This document shows, one piece after another, positions 43,901 to 56,944 of a stretch of 64,000 nt of DNA. Source of the stretch: Isoetes taiwanensis. Its lineage: Eukaryota; Streptophyta; Lycopodiopsida; Isoetales; Isoetaceae. Position 1 is the stretch's first letter. Every line of letters begins with the position of its first letter. The notes under the pieces were generated by a model. The model worked only from the letters and a program-made list of their open reading frames with translations, made no database searches and was not told the origin of the DNA. Position numbers and translations under genes: made by a program. The stretch is taken from assembly GCA_021234155.1 (NCBI GenBank), contig JAJEKV010000758.1:30951-94950 (forward strand), in the 5' to 3' direction.

Positions 43901-45775
43901 CCGTGTAAAACATTTGTTTCGAGGTAAAGTGATGCTTTAAAACCATTTGAAAGGGAGGTATCTTAGGATTTTCTATGTAGGGGAAAACTATGTGTTGTGG
44001 AGCTTACGGTTTGCAAGTCGCGAGCATAGAACATTAGCATCCCAAACAACAATCATTCATAAATTGGCAATGTGGCTTTAGTGCTTGCCATAGTGGGCTA
44101 CAAATTGATTGACATAATTATAATTTAGCGATTATATCATTATGACAATGTTATGGAGTGGTGGCCTAGAATAATTTCATAACATCATTCCATGCATGAT
44201 GCCTTGGCAAGGCATCATGCCTTACGGATCCATTCATTTGTTCCATCATAGTGCATCTCTAACAAGCACATTTCTTCTTGACTTTTTGGCTCTTATGAAG
44301 CTGCTTGACCATCATGCCCTCTGCTACTAGAATTTAAAGTTTCGAGGGTGTTGCTGCCCTCTTTGGTAGTTCTATAGGGGCGAAGATCATGAGGAAACCT
44401 TGCTCCTATTAAAATAATGATCACAAATATCACGTTAATTTTTTTTTTGTAGCATGCTTTTTATAATGTAAGATTCGTTATGAAGTGCATCTAGGCTGCG
44501 TCCCATTGTTAAGCTCACTTGTTTTTTTCATTATATTTTTAGCATTTTCTTTGGTGAGTTGGAAAATGAGTCGCGTGCTACATAGCATACCAAGAGGAGA
44601 ATTAGGGCTTCGCAGTTTGGATAGGAAACATGATGCAACAATTGGGAGCCCGCTAATGGAGTTAGGATGCACAACTTTAACATTACGCCTTGGTCAATCA
44701 CCAGTACGTGTTCCAATTTATTGTCTTATTTTATTGCGAGGCTCACATTATCTTCCTTGATTTTTTGTCCAATTTGCAGGCTCGGGCTATTGTTAATTGT
44801 GGGTACGGCAATTTTGTGTCACCATCGGGGACCTAATCCAATGATGGTTGGGTAATAGTTAACTTTCAGGTGCCTTTTTTTATAACTTCAAAAGGCATGC
44901 ACTTATGAATATGGCGAACCGACCTCTCCCATTTGTGGCCAGACCTTTCACTTGGAGGTGGTCATGTACCTAGTGGAGCAACATCTACCGCCGATGGATC
45001 CACCGTGGGGCAGTCTAGGATCAAGGCGCGTCAATATCCACATTCATGCCAATGAACTTGGGCGGCTTATCACCTTCACTATTTCCTTACGCATGTTCAT
45101 TGTTCTCTCGTCTGCGAGAACATTCCATCTTCTATTTCCAATCTTGGCATTTCCGCGGTCGAGGAAAATATCCGGTGGATCTCAAGTTTCCAAAGGGCAT
45201 CCAAGTCGTCCAGCGAGCTCAACCGGCGATTGGACAACATGAGCCGGCGAAGCTCAAGATGGAATAATGATATTCCGGGGAAAATGATGATGTCGCCTTC
45301 TTCCACTAAGAAGTCGGTGGAGCAGGGTAACAATTTACTGTTTCGGTTTCACTTCCAAATTTTACATCGTAAAGCGATCAAGGAACGAGCCGGTCGGTCC
45401 GGCGTGAGCAAGTAGTCCCCTACCATTATTAGGTATTAGAGCACATATTCATGCCGCGACCATGGACCCAAAGCGATTATCACGGGCATCGGAAGGACAA
45501 CTACCGTTGGTATTCTTGATCACATTACCTTTGAACCATATAAGCGAGGCGGATGATGCGGAATCTTTGCGGCAACAAGATGGTCTATTCGAGGAGAATG
45601 TAAACCAAGAAGAGGCCAACATAACCACCACGGGTACAACTCTAAGTTTGCAAATAGTATTTGGGCCCTTATGTTTGAGCGTAATCACAAATTGTACATT
45701 AAAGTGCTACACACCCGGTAGGGATAGGCTGTTTCTAGGCACATCGGACTAAGCTCTTTTCAACTATAGTCCCAA
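40960..45775. other. intergenic, mostly uninformative
   Basis: Immediately right of the MULE, CATTGGTTTCGACAGTTCTT (about 40972) repeats in direct orientation a segment left of the element (about 33951), so the target itself held a short repeat. Other visible items: (GCTTT)4 at about 42068-42087, a short direct repeat AGTGGTTTTTAAACTCTACA (42623 and 42648), and a hairpin GCCCCTAAGGGGGC near 42979. Frames exist but none has a recognised domain. A minus-strand frame at 45097-45333 is leucine-rich but too short to assign. Confidence 0.4.
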
Positions 45776-46765
45776 GTGCAAAGCATTCATACAACTCATG
45801 CACTTTATAACGGCGTTAGTACGCGATTACGGTGTGGGCAAGAGTGGCTACATTGCACAAAAGATCTCCCAAAAATTTGTGTCTCGAGGATTAAATCGTC
45901 TACATGATGGCATTGGCATTGTGAGTGTAAAGATGTCCTAGTGCTATTTAGCAAGGCTGGTGAAAAGGAAAGAGCTTTTGAGGGCTGGTTCCTTGTCTTT
46001 GCCCTTTGACCTTGCCTTAATCACATCACGCCATTGTGATGCTTAAAAAGCATATAAATTTACAACTTTTGGGAAGGTTAGTATCTATTTTTTTCTCCAT
46101 CGTTTAGACTAAAAAGATGAATTGGTGGATACATTCTAGCGAGTAAATGTTTTGTATAAGTTGATTACTATAATATAATGTAATAGTTATACGAAACTAT
46201 GTCCCTATTGTCTCTTGTTGGAATAATTAGAAAAGTACCAAGAATTTTATTAGAACTGTGGGATGCTTGAGCAAAAAGGGAATATATTTTTGCGGTTCGG
46301 GATGTCATGAAAAGAATGTACCTATCTGCAAAGAGAATGACCTTATCATGGATAAGCTGGTGGAGCTTAGTGTGAAAGGATGTGGTTGTCTTATAGTTGT
46401 GGACAAGGGCAAGCGCATCCCAGTAGAACTATTCTGAGATGGTGATTTTAGGCGTGCTCTTGAATCTAAAGGGGAAGAGATTTTGAAGGCATTTGGCAGG
46501 TTGCAGAAAGGTCTAACAGGTAAGATAGTTTTGAAATTTAAGGGTCAATCCTTACAAAATGCGGTGATCTTAATCCTAACCACTACAAGTTGCCACGTTC
46601 AATTCATTGAAAGTGCAATGGGTGTTGATGCCATGCAAAAGATGGAATCTCGCCATCGGCCGGTTTCATTTTTGTCTGTTGTGGATCATGAGAATGTGGT
46701 CATACCATTTTTATGCACTTCAGTGAAGTTTATGTTGAATCAGGGCTATTTTAGGTGTTTGAATG
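45776..46765 (+). pseudogene. kdsD: arabinose-5-phosphate isomerase (KdsD/SETH3-type) pseudogene
   Basis: The SIS domain is represented by GVGKSGYIAQKISQKFVSRG (about 45832-45891), then LHDGIGIVS and, after a TAG, PFDLALITS (about 46005-46030). A GTTAGT donor-like site follows near 46079. The CBS part follows at about 46345-46490: [30 protein letters not shown], a TGA, then DGDFRRALESKGEEILKA. A second CBS trace at 46630-46700 has AMQKMESRHRPVSFL. These match plant KdsD, which converts ribulose-5-phosphate to arabinose-5-phosphate for Kdo in rhamnogalacturonan II. In-frame stops and missing segments (the SKSG..TEELL loop is scrambled) show a dead copy. Apparent intron remnants suggest a DNA-level duplicate rather than a processed one. 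Confidence 0.75.
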
Positions 46766-46809
46766 ATGGTAATCAATCATGCACTAATGGCATCCCAATT
46801 AGCATGTAG

Positions 46810-49203
46810 GGGCCATCTTCCACGACATCAATAGGAAATGCAATATTTGTGATATCTACCGAGCAAGGTGGTGGATTTTTATGATGATAAGCATGCCACA
46901 CAAAAGTCCTTCGAGAATTTCTGGAGCTGTTATGATTTACTTTGCTAATTTTATGCATTTTGGATTTTAAATTTGCGGTCGCGAGGTTAGATTTAGGATG
47001 TGTGAGGTAAGCTAGATATTGAAAATATGAAGCGTGGTGTGATATGAAAATGAACTTAAAGATGGGAGGATGCATAGCGGGAAAGGTCATTTGTCAAGAG
47101 ATGAAGTCTGCTACCTTAGAACTTTTGAGTTTTTCTCTTTTAAATGCTATTACGGATCATGCCCACAAATATCCTAGTCCTTGGTGGTGTTTGCTAGAAT
47201 GAACCTTTGTTCTAAAATTGTACTTGTGATTTCCTTGGAGCATTTGGATTATATTTGCCACATATGATAGTTGATGGTGTAATATGAAGATTAGAGAATA
47301 TAGATGTAATAAAATCAGCCTATTAGTTCAAGCAAAATCACTTGCGTGGAATTGTTGTTCTGCAGCTCTTGGATGAGGAAAATTTGCGAGAAAGATACAT
47401 CTCGAAAGTGGTATTTCGACCATATAGCTTTACTTTCATTGTTGTAAATTGAGGCTAGTCTTTAAGACAATGTGCAATTGCATATTTGTTTCTTGTGTTT
47501 GATCAATTTTTCCCTGTCATTATTTTCAAAATTGGAACTTGGAAGGCTGCGGTTATTTTCATTTCTACATAAGCAGGCATGAGTTGAGGCAGATAGCCCA
47601 ACGTTGTCAGGAAAATTTATGATTTGCTTGTTCACTTTATATTCTTGTCTAAATGATAAAAAATAGACATTTCTAGAAATTGCTCGGAATTAAAGAGCGC
47701 ACTCAGCCATGGGTGTCATTAAAATTGCTCTAAGGTCACTAATCTAAGGCATGAAATTCAGGAGCGCATTTTTTAATAGGCTTTTATAATAGTTGCAACT
47801 ATTAGAAGTAGTTGCAACTATTAGATGTTTTAAGGTCACAAATTTAGAGCGCACTCATCAAATTTAAGAACATTTTTTAATAGGCTTTTGTCAGTAGTTG
47901 CAACTATTAGATGTTTGTCACAAATCTAGAGCACACTCATCAAATTTAAGTGCATATCTTAATAGGCTTTTGTAGTAGTTGCAATTAGTAGATGTTCTAA
48001 GGTTTACATTTTGTAACTAATGGTTTTGTGCGATTTAGTCAATGAGTTATTTGTAGATGCAAGGGACTTTGATGTTGGTATTGTGTCATCCTAGTTGAAC
48101 ATGTCATCAAATGATCTCCATGTTAGAGAACAATTAGCACAAGCGGGCAACATGTAATTGTCCGTGTACTTGTTATGATTCTTCTTAGGTAACCTTCTCT
48201 CGTGTACTAAGTTGAATTGCCCGGCATTCTTTGGGCATTCGTTAAGAAGTTTATAAATGTTTTTTATTGAATAAGAAATGTGTGCGATAAGCTTTTATTA
48301 TTGGAATTAGTTATAGTGCCAGTCTTTCTTTGGGTATTAGTACAATGTAAGAAATCTATAGAAACTAAGGGGCTATTTCATCAGTAGAATTTCTTTGTAA
48401 ACTACATTTGGAGTGAACCTCTTTTTGTTTTTTTAGCGATTGCTCCTTGTCTTGAGGTTTCTTGATTGTATACCTTCACTCAGGTGTTGTGTAGTGCACC
48501 TTGAGAATCACGACATAAAGTGGCGTGTCGCGAATCTTTGGAGTTGGTAGGTAGATGCCAATGGAGGTCATTGGTATCCTTGTGAATGTCTTGCTCGTGC
48601 CTCTGGGCCATCCATATTGATACATGGGGCTTGATCTTTGGCTGATTGCATCGAGGATAATGTCGGCTATGTTATACCGCTCCTGTTGAGTTTCATTAGT
48701 TTTTTCTGCCCTTCTTTCAACTCCGTTTCTGCATCGAAGGTGGGTTCATTTGGGAGATTGCCTAGAATGTCTATCCGTGGTTCTGGCAGTCCAAGTTGTT
48801 GGCATGTGCAGCTGCTCATTTGGCTTCAATTATTTAGAATACAACAAAGGAATATAGAAGTTTGTCTCAGTTCGGATCTTGATTATGGATGAAAGTTCTT
48901 GATATCTCACATTTTTTATATAGTTCAAATCGAGAGAGACAATAAACCCGAAAATACATTTGCAAAATTACTCAGTCTTGAACCTAAGGCATTTGGGGAA
49001 ATAAACTATGCCTAAGGCATTTGGGAAAAATAAACTATGATTGGCACAGCATGCTAGTCCTTTATTTTGACGTCTTGGTTTTGTTGCAGAAGCTAAAAGG
49101 TATTTTGTTGAAGGATGCTGGCCATAATGGGCATAGTTAAATGTCTGTGAACACTGTTATCTTTATATATCCTGGTAATATATGCCTGGTTTGGATGAGG
49201 GTG
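46810..49203. other. intergenic, no gene recognised
   Basis: Short frames only. Contains the tandem repeat described separately at 47690-48005. Confidence 0.4.
47690..48005 (+). repeat. approximately 90-105 bp tandem repeat, about 3 copies
   Basis: Units carry GAGCGCACTCA or GAGCACACTCA, CAAATTTAAG, then TAATAGGCTTTT followed by GTAGTTGCAACTATTAGATG. The last copy is diverged (GCAATTAGTAGATG). Confidence 0.75.
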
Positions 49204-49373
49204 CTCTATTATTGCCAATATTTGGTCACTCAAAAAGGAAGAAAGAATGTGTGGCCTATATATAACAAGTAATAACTAGGACATGTAACTCTATTATTGC
49301 CAATAATTTGGTCACTCAAAAAGGAAGAAAGAACGTGTGGCCTATATAGGCGAGGGTCGCCATTCGCGGCGCC
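49204..49373 (+). repeat. 85-bp tandem duplication, about 60 bp conserved
   Basis: CTCTATTATTGCCAATA followed by TTTGGTCACTCAAAAAGGAA and GTGTGGCCTATATA occurs at 49204-49263 and 49289-49348 with a few differences. The second copy runs into a GC-rich stretch (GGCGAGGGTCGCCATTCGCG, 49348-49367). Confidence 0.8.
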
Positions 49374-49656
49374 CGTCCATTGGCGGCCATCAAATTTGTT
49401 TTTTTGTGTTTTTAGGCCAAAAAAGCCCTTCATATTTTTAAAATTCCCAAAATGCCCTTAAATTTTAAATATTTTCCCAAATAGCCCCGTATATTTTATA
49501 GTTCTGAAATTTGTATGTTCTTTATTTCACAGGTTGCTAAACTCTTTAGCTGCATTTTGAAAGATAAAAGGTAGTTCGATTTTTCTGAGAGGATTTCGTT
49601 TCTAAATGCTCGGGGTTATGGTTTTGAATTGACTGTCAAAATATGACTTTGAACTA

Positions 49657-50238
49657 TGATTTAAGCCACTTCACCCTTCGGCCATGGAGGGCAACCCTCC
49701 GTGCTCAAGCACCTTGTTTTTTTTTTATCCATTCACATGTAGGAAGATGGCAAGTGACACTTATTGAAGGAAGTCTAGGTGAAGAAGCCACTTGAAGAAG
49801 TATTGTTCTCCTTCAATGTTTGATCCTTTATATTTCATTTAACCAATGCATGTTGCATGTCTAAGGACAAGTTAGCTTGAAAAAATCTCCTCCAAAAGTA
49901 CAGACATGCCATTGAAACTATAGTAACCAACGCTTTTGAGGATGTGAAGCATTGCTACAACTCTAAATGTAGCTCTAATTTTGAATTTATTTCTGTTGTA
50001 TTCTAGAGTTTAATTTATTCGAAGTTGGTTGCACTAGAGATTTGTTGCCAAATTGCGATTCCAAAATGCAGCTCTAGACCCAAGAATTGCACAAGGAGCA
50101 GCATATCACAAGAAAGGTAGCAAGAAAAAACAATAAAGAACATATAAGAAGGCAAAAATAAAGCTGAACCAAAAAGAAACAAGGTGCTGCGCACGGAGGG
50201 TTGCCCTCCATGGCCGGAGGGTGAAGTGGATTAAATCA
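49657..50238. mobile_element. MITE, 582 bp, about 64-bp TIRs, TA target duplication
   Basis: Left arm 49657-49720 and right arm 50174-50238 are inverted copies: TGATTTAA(G/T)CCACTTCACC, C(T/C)CCGGCC-type step, then ATGGAGGGCAACCCTCCGTG and GCACCTTG. TA precedes the left arm (49655-49656) and follows the right arm (50239-50240), consistent with a Tc1/mariner or Stowaway-like insertion. Each arm itself contains a small hairpin (GGAGGG-CAA-CCCTCC). The centre has no coding sequence. Superfamily is inferred from the TA only. Confidence 0.75.
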
Positions 50239-50240
50239 TA

Positions 50241-51104
50241 ACTATTGAAGATCTCAGATGTTTATAGTGATCTGGAGATGTATTTTGCCTTTTTGAAGTA
50301 GAGAGCATATGTTGAATTATATAAGGGTTTTGGAGCTAGATTATCTTTACATGACATTGCAAGGGCTGGAAAATTTCGGCATATCCTGGGTTTCTGAAAT
50401 TTTGCAATAGACCACTTTCATTGCATGGAATGCCATTATATATACATACAAGTCTTTGCACTATGATGGAGGGTATCAAGTTGACTGGTCATTTGTGATC
50501 GAAATTTTTGTATGAGAAAACTAGCAAGGAATTTTATTTATCTACATTAATGATCATATTAGCATTACAAAACAAACAAAAAAATCAAACTCAATTTGAA
50601 CTAAACTTTAGTTGTTGACCATGAAGTCGAACCAATACTGCAATCTAAAGCACCGAAGAATTCCATGGGAAATTTTTTCTAACGTGGAGAAGTTCTCTAA
50701 TTTTGTTATGACATCTAATATGACAAAAAATAAACCAAATGAGTTGCTATTTTTCTTTCCCATCTCCTAGTTCAGCCACTGAGACACACAAAAGCCATTA
50801 AAATAACTTATTGCATGTGTTGGTGGTGATGAGCACCTAGTAGAAGCATCTAGGTCTGTTCAAACGTGGGTGCTTTGTGATTAAAAAGATGCACCCATCA
50901 CTTTTGGCTCTATAACAGCAGTGTAGAAAAACTACTTTCATCTTCTGAAGTCTTTCCATAAGAGGCTATTGTTATTAACAGTCTATGGGCATTCAAATGA
51001 CCATTAAGGATGAGAACAATGATCGTTAAGGATGTACCTTGTTCTTTATGTCATCGCAGTGGTTGCGTGCGTGCGTGCATCGCATCGTTAACTGAAGAAT
51101 AGTT
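50241..51104. other. intergenic, no gene recognised
   Basis: No recognised feature except a short (GTGC/GCGT) run at about 51064-51080 just before the LTR element. Confidence 0.4.
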
Positions 51105-52721
51105 TGTGATGTTCGAGGAATATCGCTATAAATACGTATATTCTGGACTCACCACCACAAGTCTACCTAGGTAGCCTTGTATGCCTTAGAAAGTGGCAAA
51201 GGGGTGCACATCTAAGTTAAGTACTTAACTTAGATAACCTTAGGATAAGGCCCATTTCCACATGGCCTTATCCTATTAGGGCAACCGCCACTGCGGCCTC
51301 ACTAAAGTGGAGCCACATGGCATCCTATGTGGACCCACACCTATATTAGCTCTAACCTAACCCTAGACCTCTTTCCCACGACCTAGCACCGAACTCTCAT
51401 CTAAGTGCCGAAACCTTTTAGAAAGCAATTAAATCATAGCCTAGCACGGAGGCGGCGACCCACTGGAAGGTGTGTATGATCGTTGAGGGAACAAGTCTTG
51501 AACCTCGTCGAGGAGCATGGAGGCCCGAGGGGATGGGAGGAAGCTTCGGAGGAGGTAGGTTGAGTAGGGTTCATGTTAGTTCATCGGAAGTTAGCATTCG
51601 GGTGGGTTAGTATTTTGTGTCTAGAGTAGAGCCACCCTAGATCCTTGGTTGAACATCTTGAACCCTAATCAAGGAACCCTAACTAATAGTTAGATATGTA
51701 TGATTAGGTTAAGATGTTCATATATTGTTCATGATGATTATGTGATGATGGTTGATCATCTTTGTTCCTCTTGTGTTGGGAAGGGGGGGGTAGAGGCCTA
51801 GGGCCATATGTAGTATGCTCTAGTGTAGATCCCTTAGTTCCTATTAGTTGCGGCCTTTGTGCATAGGAACCCTTGGGACTATGGAGGCTATGGCGTGACT
51901 CAACACTACACAACGGGGCTAGAGGCAAGATGGGGAGGATCACTGCGGCCGGGGGGCTACGGGGATCCCATAGTGGGGCTAGGCTTATGGTGGGTCACTG
52001 TGTGTGGGAGGGCATGGGTCAAACACCTCACGGGCGAAGGTGTTGCCCCTGCCTCTCAAGAGTTGCAAGTGTCGGCTTGGCTCTTGTTTTGGGGGTTGAT
52101 CGATTCTGAATCATTATTGTACCACGATTCTCTAGTCGCCGTGGAGCCTCTAGACCCAGGGAAGGGGAGATGCAACCCTTCCTACCTCGGCGGACCGAGG
52201 GAGATGCAGCACGGGGTAGTCCAGATGGGTGATACCATGGGATTATGTATTGGGAAGGTTAGAGTCATGCGAGCGATCTAGTCCATCACCCAAAGTATGC
52301 ACGAGGGCGGATGGAGTGGTCAACCCCTAGCCATTGTCTTATGCCGGCCCGCCATTGTTTATGATTGATTCAGCTCTATCTTGAGGCCTAGCCAGTGGTT
52401 GACTCCCTTATGTGTGCCGGACCCACGGGTAGGAACTCTCATGTTTCTTGTTTGTGATTATCATCCTTGCACTTATGGATATGTGATGGACTACCCTTGA
52501 GGTAGTATTTGTATTATTGATGCTAGTTCGACATGTTTATAAGCTTGTTATTATAGGAGCCATAGGGGAAAGGCGTAGCCAAGACACCTTCATTGTCCCC
52601 TCCCGCACTAGGGTCACCTTAGAGTCGCGGGGCGGACCCGAAACTTTGTCTTGTTGCTGAGCCGGGATGGGGATTTCACTTAGAGTGTATGGTAGAGCGT
52701 ATATTTAGAGGGGGCGTCACA
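51105..52721 (+). repeat. 5' LTR of Ty3/gypsy element
   Basis: Starts TGTGATGTTCGAGG and ends GCGTCACA. It aligns with 62512-64000 over its first 1.47 kb. AT-rich stretches (for example 51548-51710) are nearly identical between LTRs, while GC-rich stretches differ by many small indels. A (G)n run at 51783-51790 is also present in the 3' LTR. Confidence 0.9.
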
Positions 52722-52722
52722 A

Positions 52723-52734
52723 TGGTATCGAGCC
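52723..52734 (+). promoter_or_regulatory. primer binding site (tRNA-Met type, one base missing)
   Basis: TGGTATCGAGCC follows the LTR end. The standard site is TGGTATCAGAGCC, so one A is missing. This could be decay or a base-calling indel. Confidence 0.8.
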
Positions 52735-55700
52735 ATGTTCTTGGTTGACCAAGAACTAGCACGACCATAACCATGAAAGTAGTCTAACAAGCCTATAAGG
52801 GTGAGAAATAGAAATTTCCACCATCGAGCCTCGAAAATGAGGGAAAATTTTTTCCTAGGGTAGTGAGTTCGTGATTAGGCTAAGTTGGAAGGAGCGAGTC
52901 AAATTTACCTTCTAGTAAATTTGGGTGAAAAATATGCATCACGCATCCAATTTCACCTAAAATGGGTCGAAGAAGCATGCCAACTGAGACAGAGTAAAAA
53001 AGGCATAAATCCATAATTAACACTTCAAACCATTAGGAAATTTGAAAATTCAAAGGTATAATATGAATTTTTGTGTATATTAAGAATTAAACATACACTA
53101 TTATTAAAAGGGTACTATGGCGTAATTAATAAGGGGGCTAATAAGTAGGCCTATTAATGGTAGGAGAATATTCGGGGACCCTTCCTTTTAAATATCCACG
53201 ACACCTCATTTTTCCTCCAAACCTTCCTCCACCTTATCTCTCTTGATCGACCTTTTCACCCGTTTTCTTGACGTCAAGTATGGCTCGAACCAAGAGACGG
53301 CCGGAAGTACAACGAAGCGACCTACTCTCGATGGCGCGTAGCAGCGGGCCGCCATGTGAAGAAAGATCCGGGAGCACCTTCCGACCTAAAGCGGGAAGGG
53401 GCCTTCTCGGCGGCGGCGGCGAAACCTACTATGGCGAGGAGGGGGGACGACAGTAGCTCTTCGTCGTGAGCACCCGGAGAACAGGAGAATCCGGTCGCCG
53501 GACGCCGGACACCGAGGTGGAAGAGCGGGTGGAAGAAGCAGGGTGGAAGAGCGGCCTACAGCCCGTGGGACCGGCCGACGCAGTACCAGAAAAGAACCGG
53601 AAAAGTTCTGGAAGTCGCGGGGAAAAGGAATACGGAAAGGACCAGGCCGAGGAAGCGAGGAAAAAGGACAAAGGGAGGAACGATCAGATCCCGAGAACCG
53701 TCGTAGTGAAAACCTCCGGCGTGAAAGAAGGAGGAAGTGGAAAAAGAAAGGAAGGGAGAAGCGGCGAGGAAGAAAGAAAGCGGGAGGGCGGCGACCCAAG
53801 GGTACAAAGTGGCGAGAGCCACTAAAGGTGGATTAAAGCGAGAGAAGCGAATTGAAGCGATCCGCCATGAAGGAAGACCGACTGCCAGCGCGCCTGGTAT
53901 CTAACCGTCGATGGAGGCGAAGGTATAATAATTAATTACCGGCAAACATGGAGAACCGGCAAAACAACCGAACCGGCGAAGAAGGTCCGCCATGGGGCTA
54001 ACTCCCCCGCGCCCGAGTTTTTCCCCGGAGATTAAAAGCACTTTCCAGCGGTGCACTAATCTCCCCGATTAGGAAGAAACCCTTGGCGGCTCATGCGGGA
54101 AAATGTCACGGGAGTTAAATCCACGGGCTACTGGTGGCGTCGGCCCGACAACTAGGGTGAGGGAGGGAAACCTCTCCCAATCCATGAAGAGGGTGACCAC
54201 GATGCCCAAGGACTTGTATTTGGCCGCGTCATAGCAAAGTACCCTTGAGGATGCAATTTTATGTAAATTAAACTAAGCGATAAATTTCCCCTATAAATAT
54301 AAAATTTTGTTTTGCAATTGGTATGAGATAAATTGCCCCTTGCATTAGATAATTCCTTTGAAAAATTATTAGATTAAAAAAAATTCGCGAACCCTCGAAA
54401 TGGGGTCACCGGCCTTGAAACCACCTAGCGTCCCAACGGCGTTCTTGGCGCTCGACTAAGTTTCGCTAATTTTACCCAATCAAAGCCCAATTCGCGTAGG
54501 AAAAATTCCTAGTTAAATTAGAATCGTTCAAATAGTCATCCTCCATTTCTAATTTTTCTTAAATCTTGTGAGAACTTAGAAAAGACCAAATCGGGTCTGC
54601 TAGAAACCACTGCGTCGCGGCCAGGCGTTTCTTGGCTTCTGACTAATTTCGCCCATTTTCGTCCGGATTGACCAATTCGACCCAACAAAGCGCCATGTAG
54701 TGTTTCTTGCTTTGCCTTGCTTAGAATTGCACTTCATGGTAGCTCATTTGGACACCTATAGCCATAGAATAGAAGTCCTCCCCACCAAGAACCCTTGTGC
54801 CGCGGAACGGCGTCCCTAAGTCTATAAAGGGGTCTCATTTGTCATTTTCTCCCCATCTAAAGCTGCTCTCAAGCCTTTTGGCGAATTTCCGACTCTCTAC
54901 TCATCTTCACAAATCATTTTCCATAGCTATTCTGTTCAATGGCCCTCAAGCTTTGTTAGATGGTACAATGAGGCCAATCACATTCGTGATTGTCCTCGAC
55001 CAATCTTCCATGTCTTTGACCATCTCTTTGATCTCCATGCCACTCGGCTAGAACTCCATACTACAGGCATCATTTGCCAATATGATGTGATTCTGCACGG
55101 GGAAGTTAGCTTGCCACCTAGGGGGGAAATGGGTTTCCTTAGACTCTCTTACCCAAGCCATAGGTGGGGGATCGAAGGGGGCAAAAGTAGGGTGTGGGAT
55201 AGAACCGAAACATGCCGGAGACTACATGACCGTAAGCATCATAGGCATAGATACCTCTCATTAGCGACCTTAGCCTTGTTCATGCGGTCTGAGGCGGGTC
55301 CAACCAAACGAGGGGCCGTCAATTCAACCCCCTTGGATTTGGCACCTCTCGACACGGAGGCAGCAGATAGGTATTCACGAGATCGAGGCTGCGAGTGGCG
55401 AATATTACGGCTCCACATGGGAAGCACACCTATGTTGCATTGATTGGCGGGATTACGAGGAGGAAGAGGAAGAGAACCCAAGTTGGGAGATAAAGGGGCA
55501 AGAAGGATGGAGAGGGCGTCTAGCTCGGGCAAGGATGTGCTAAAGAAGCGGGACCGAGGCGCCAATAGTATCTGACCCCTCACCCCGGTGATCATCGTGG
55601 CTTAGGAGTACATATTCGCCACCGACATCCTCAACCTCCCCTATTGCCCAAGAGGAGGGCCTCCCGGGATCGAACGAGCTCCTGTGGGCCTAATACCACA

Positions 55701-56940
55701 AGAAACGGTAGTGACTTCATCGACTACTCCTACCAAGAAATTCAAAGGGAAGTAGGCGAAGCCACATTCCTATCTTTGGGAAACTATGTCCGGACATCGG
55801 GCATACCAGCAGATAAAGGCAGATATTATCGGCCGGCAAGGCCATCATTCGAGAAGAAGAATTCCAAAGAGATCCAAAGCAGTTGTACAAGCCAGGAAAG
55901 AGGCCCAAGCTCCGGCGAGACAAGTCGCTCCATGAGTACGCGAGAAGCTTCTAGCAGCATCAACTTGGAGAATGCAACTACTATGTGGAGAGACCACGAG
56001 GATCTTATGGCGTTAGATATCTTCGACGAAGCAGCTGGGAGAAGAGGTGCGGCCTCTATTGTTTGCTCATCAACATTTTGTGTATTTATATATTGACTTG
56101 CTGCTACTGCCTTTTTCCCAGCCAATTCAATTCAATTCGATTCAATCCACTTTTGTAAACATGAACAGCACAAGGTCAACATAAAATAACATTCAAGCGC
56201 TACTATTACTATTTTGATGAAGTCAACAATTTTCTATTTTTGAAACAAAGTAACATTGGGGGGCGGAACCAAGGGCAAATCACTCAGGTACTATCTTCCG
56301 GCCCTTAACCAAGGGCAGATGATAGTTTTCCATAAAGAATTCAGCCCAAGAGGTGAAGAGTCCGTGGCACTCCTTATAGCACTTTCATGCTTTGGGCAGC
56401 ATGCGAGAATAGACGTGAAGGTAGACCATGTTATTCTCTTCAAAAGATCTGTAGCCCTTCATGCTCTTGACTTCGCAAGGGGCCACCTCAGGGATGCCCA
56501 CTTGTCGGTAGTGGCGGCAACTGCACCGGAACTTCCGGCACCTCAGATGGCAAGAGCATTGGAAGGAGGATCGGCGGCAAGAATCCTACAGAACGTCGGC
56601 AAGGGGATAGGATTGAAGAATGTCAAGAACTTCTTCAAATCCATGAGGAGGCACTGATAAGAAAGTTGCTTTGACAATTAAGTAATTATATTGATATTCT
56701 CTTCAGTTATTATCATGTACTTTTATATATATTAATTAATGTCTTATCATGATCTTAACTTATAAGTGGAATTTTCATATGATTCCTTTTATAACTAACA
56801 GCAATTCAATTGTAAGCAAGAATGATTAAATGTCTAACCCAAATAACAAGTATTGATGATTAACCCTTGCAGCAAGGAACTCCAGCTCAGGCTCTAAGGG
56901 CCAAGGCTGTCAACATCAGTGGGTACCCCGGAACCTTTTC
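52735..56940 (+). other. long leader / unassigned internal region of Ty3/gypsy element
   Basis: A 4.2 kb region with no firm gag or pol homology. 53268-53836 is GC-rich and open in several frames on both strands; such composition gives spurious frames rich in Arg, Glu and Gly. A repeat of GGCGTTCTTGGC.-CTCGACTAA type occurs at about 54430-54475 and 54620-54660. An AT-rich insert at about 56657-56876 ends in TTAACCCTTGCAG, an acceptor-like site directly before coding-like GAG sequence. A frame at 56256-56657 has no recognised domain. Confidence 0.4.
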
Positions 56941-56944
56941 GGAC

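Noticed and set aside
45097-45333. Leucine-rich minus-strand frame, possible LRR fragment
   Set aside because: Has LRRLMLSNRRLSSLDDLDAL but only one or two repeat-like units and no NB-ARC or kinase context; too little to call.
53268-53836. Several overlapping long frames on both strands
   Set aside because: The region is very GC/purine rich, which removes stop codons in many frames. No frame has a known motif.
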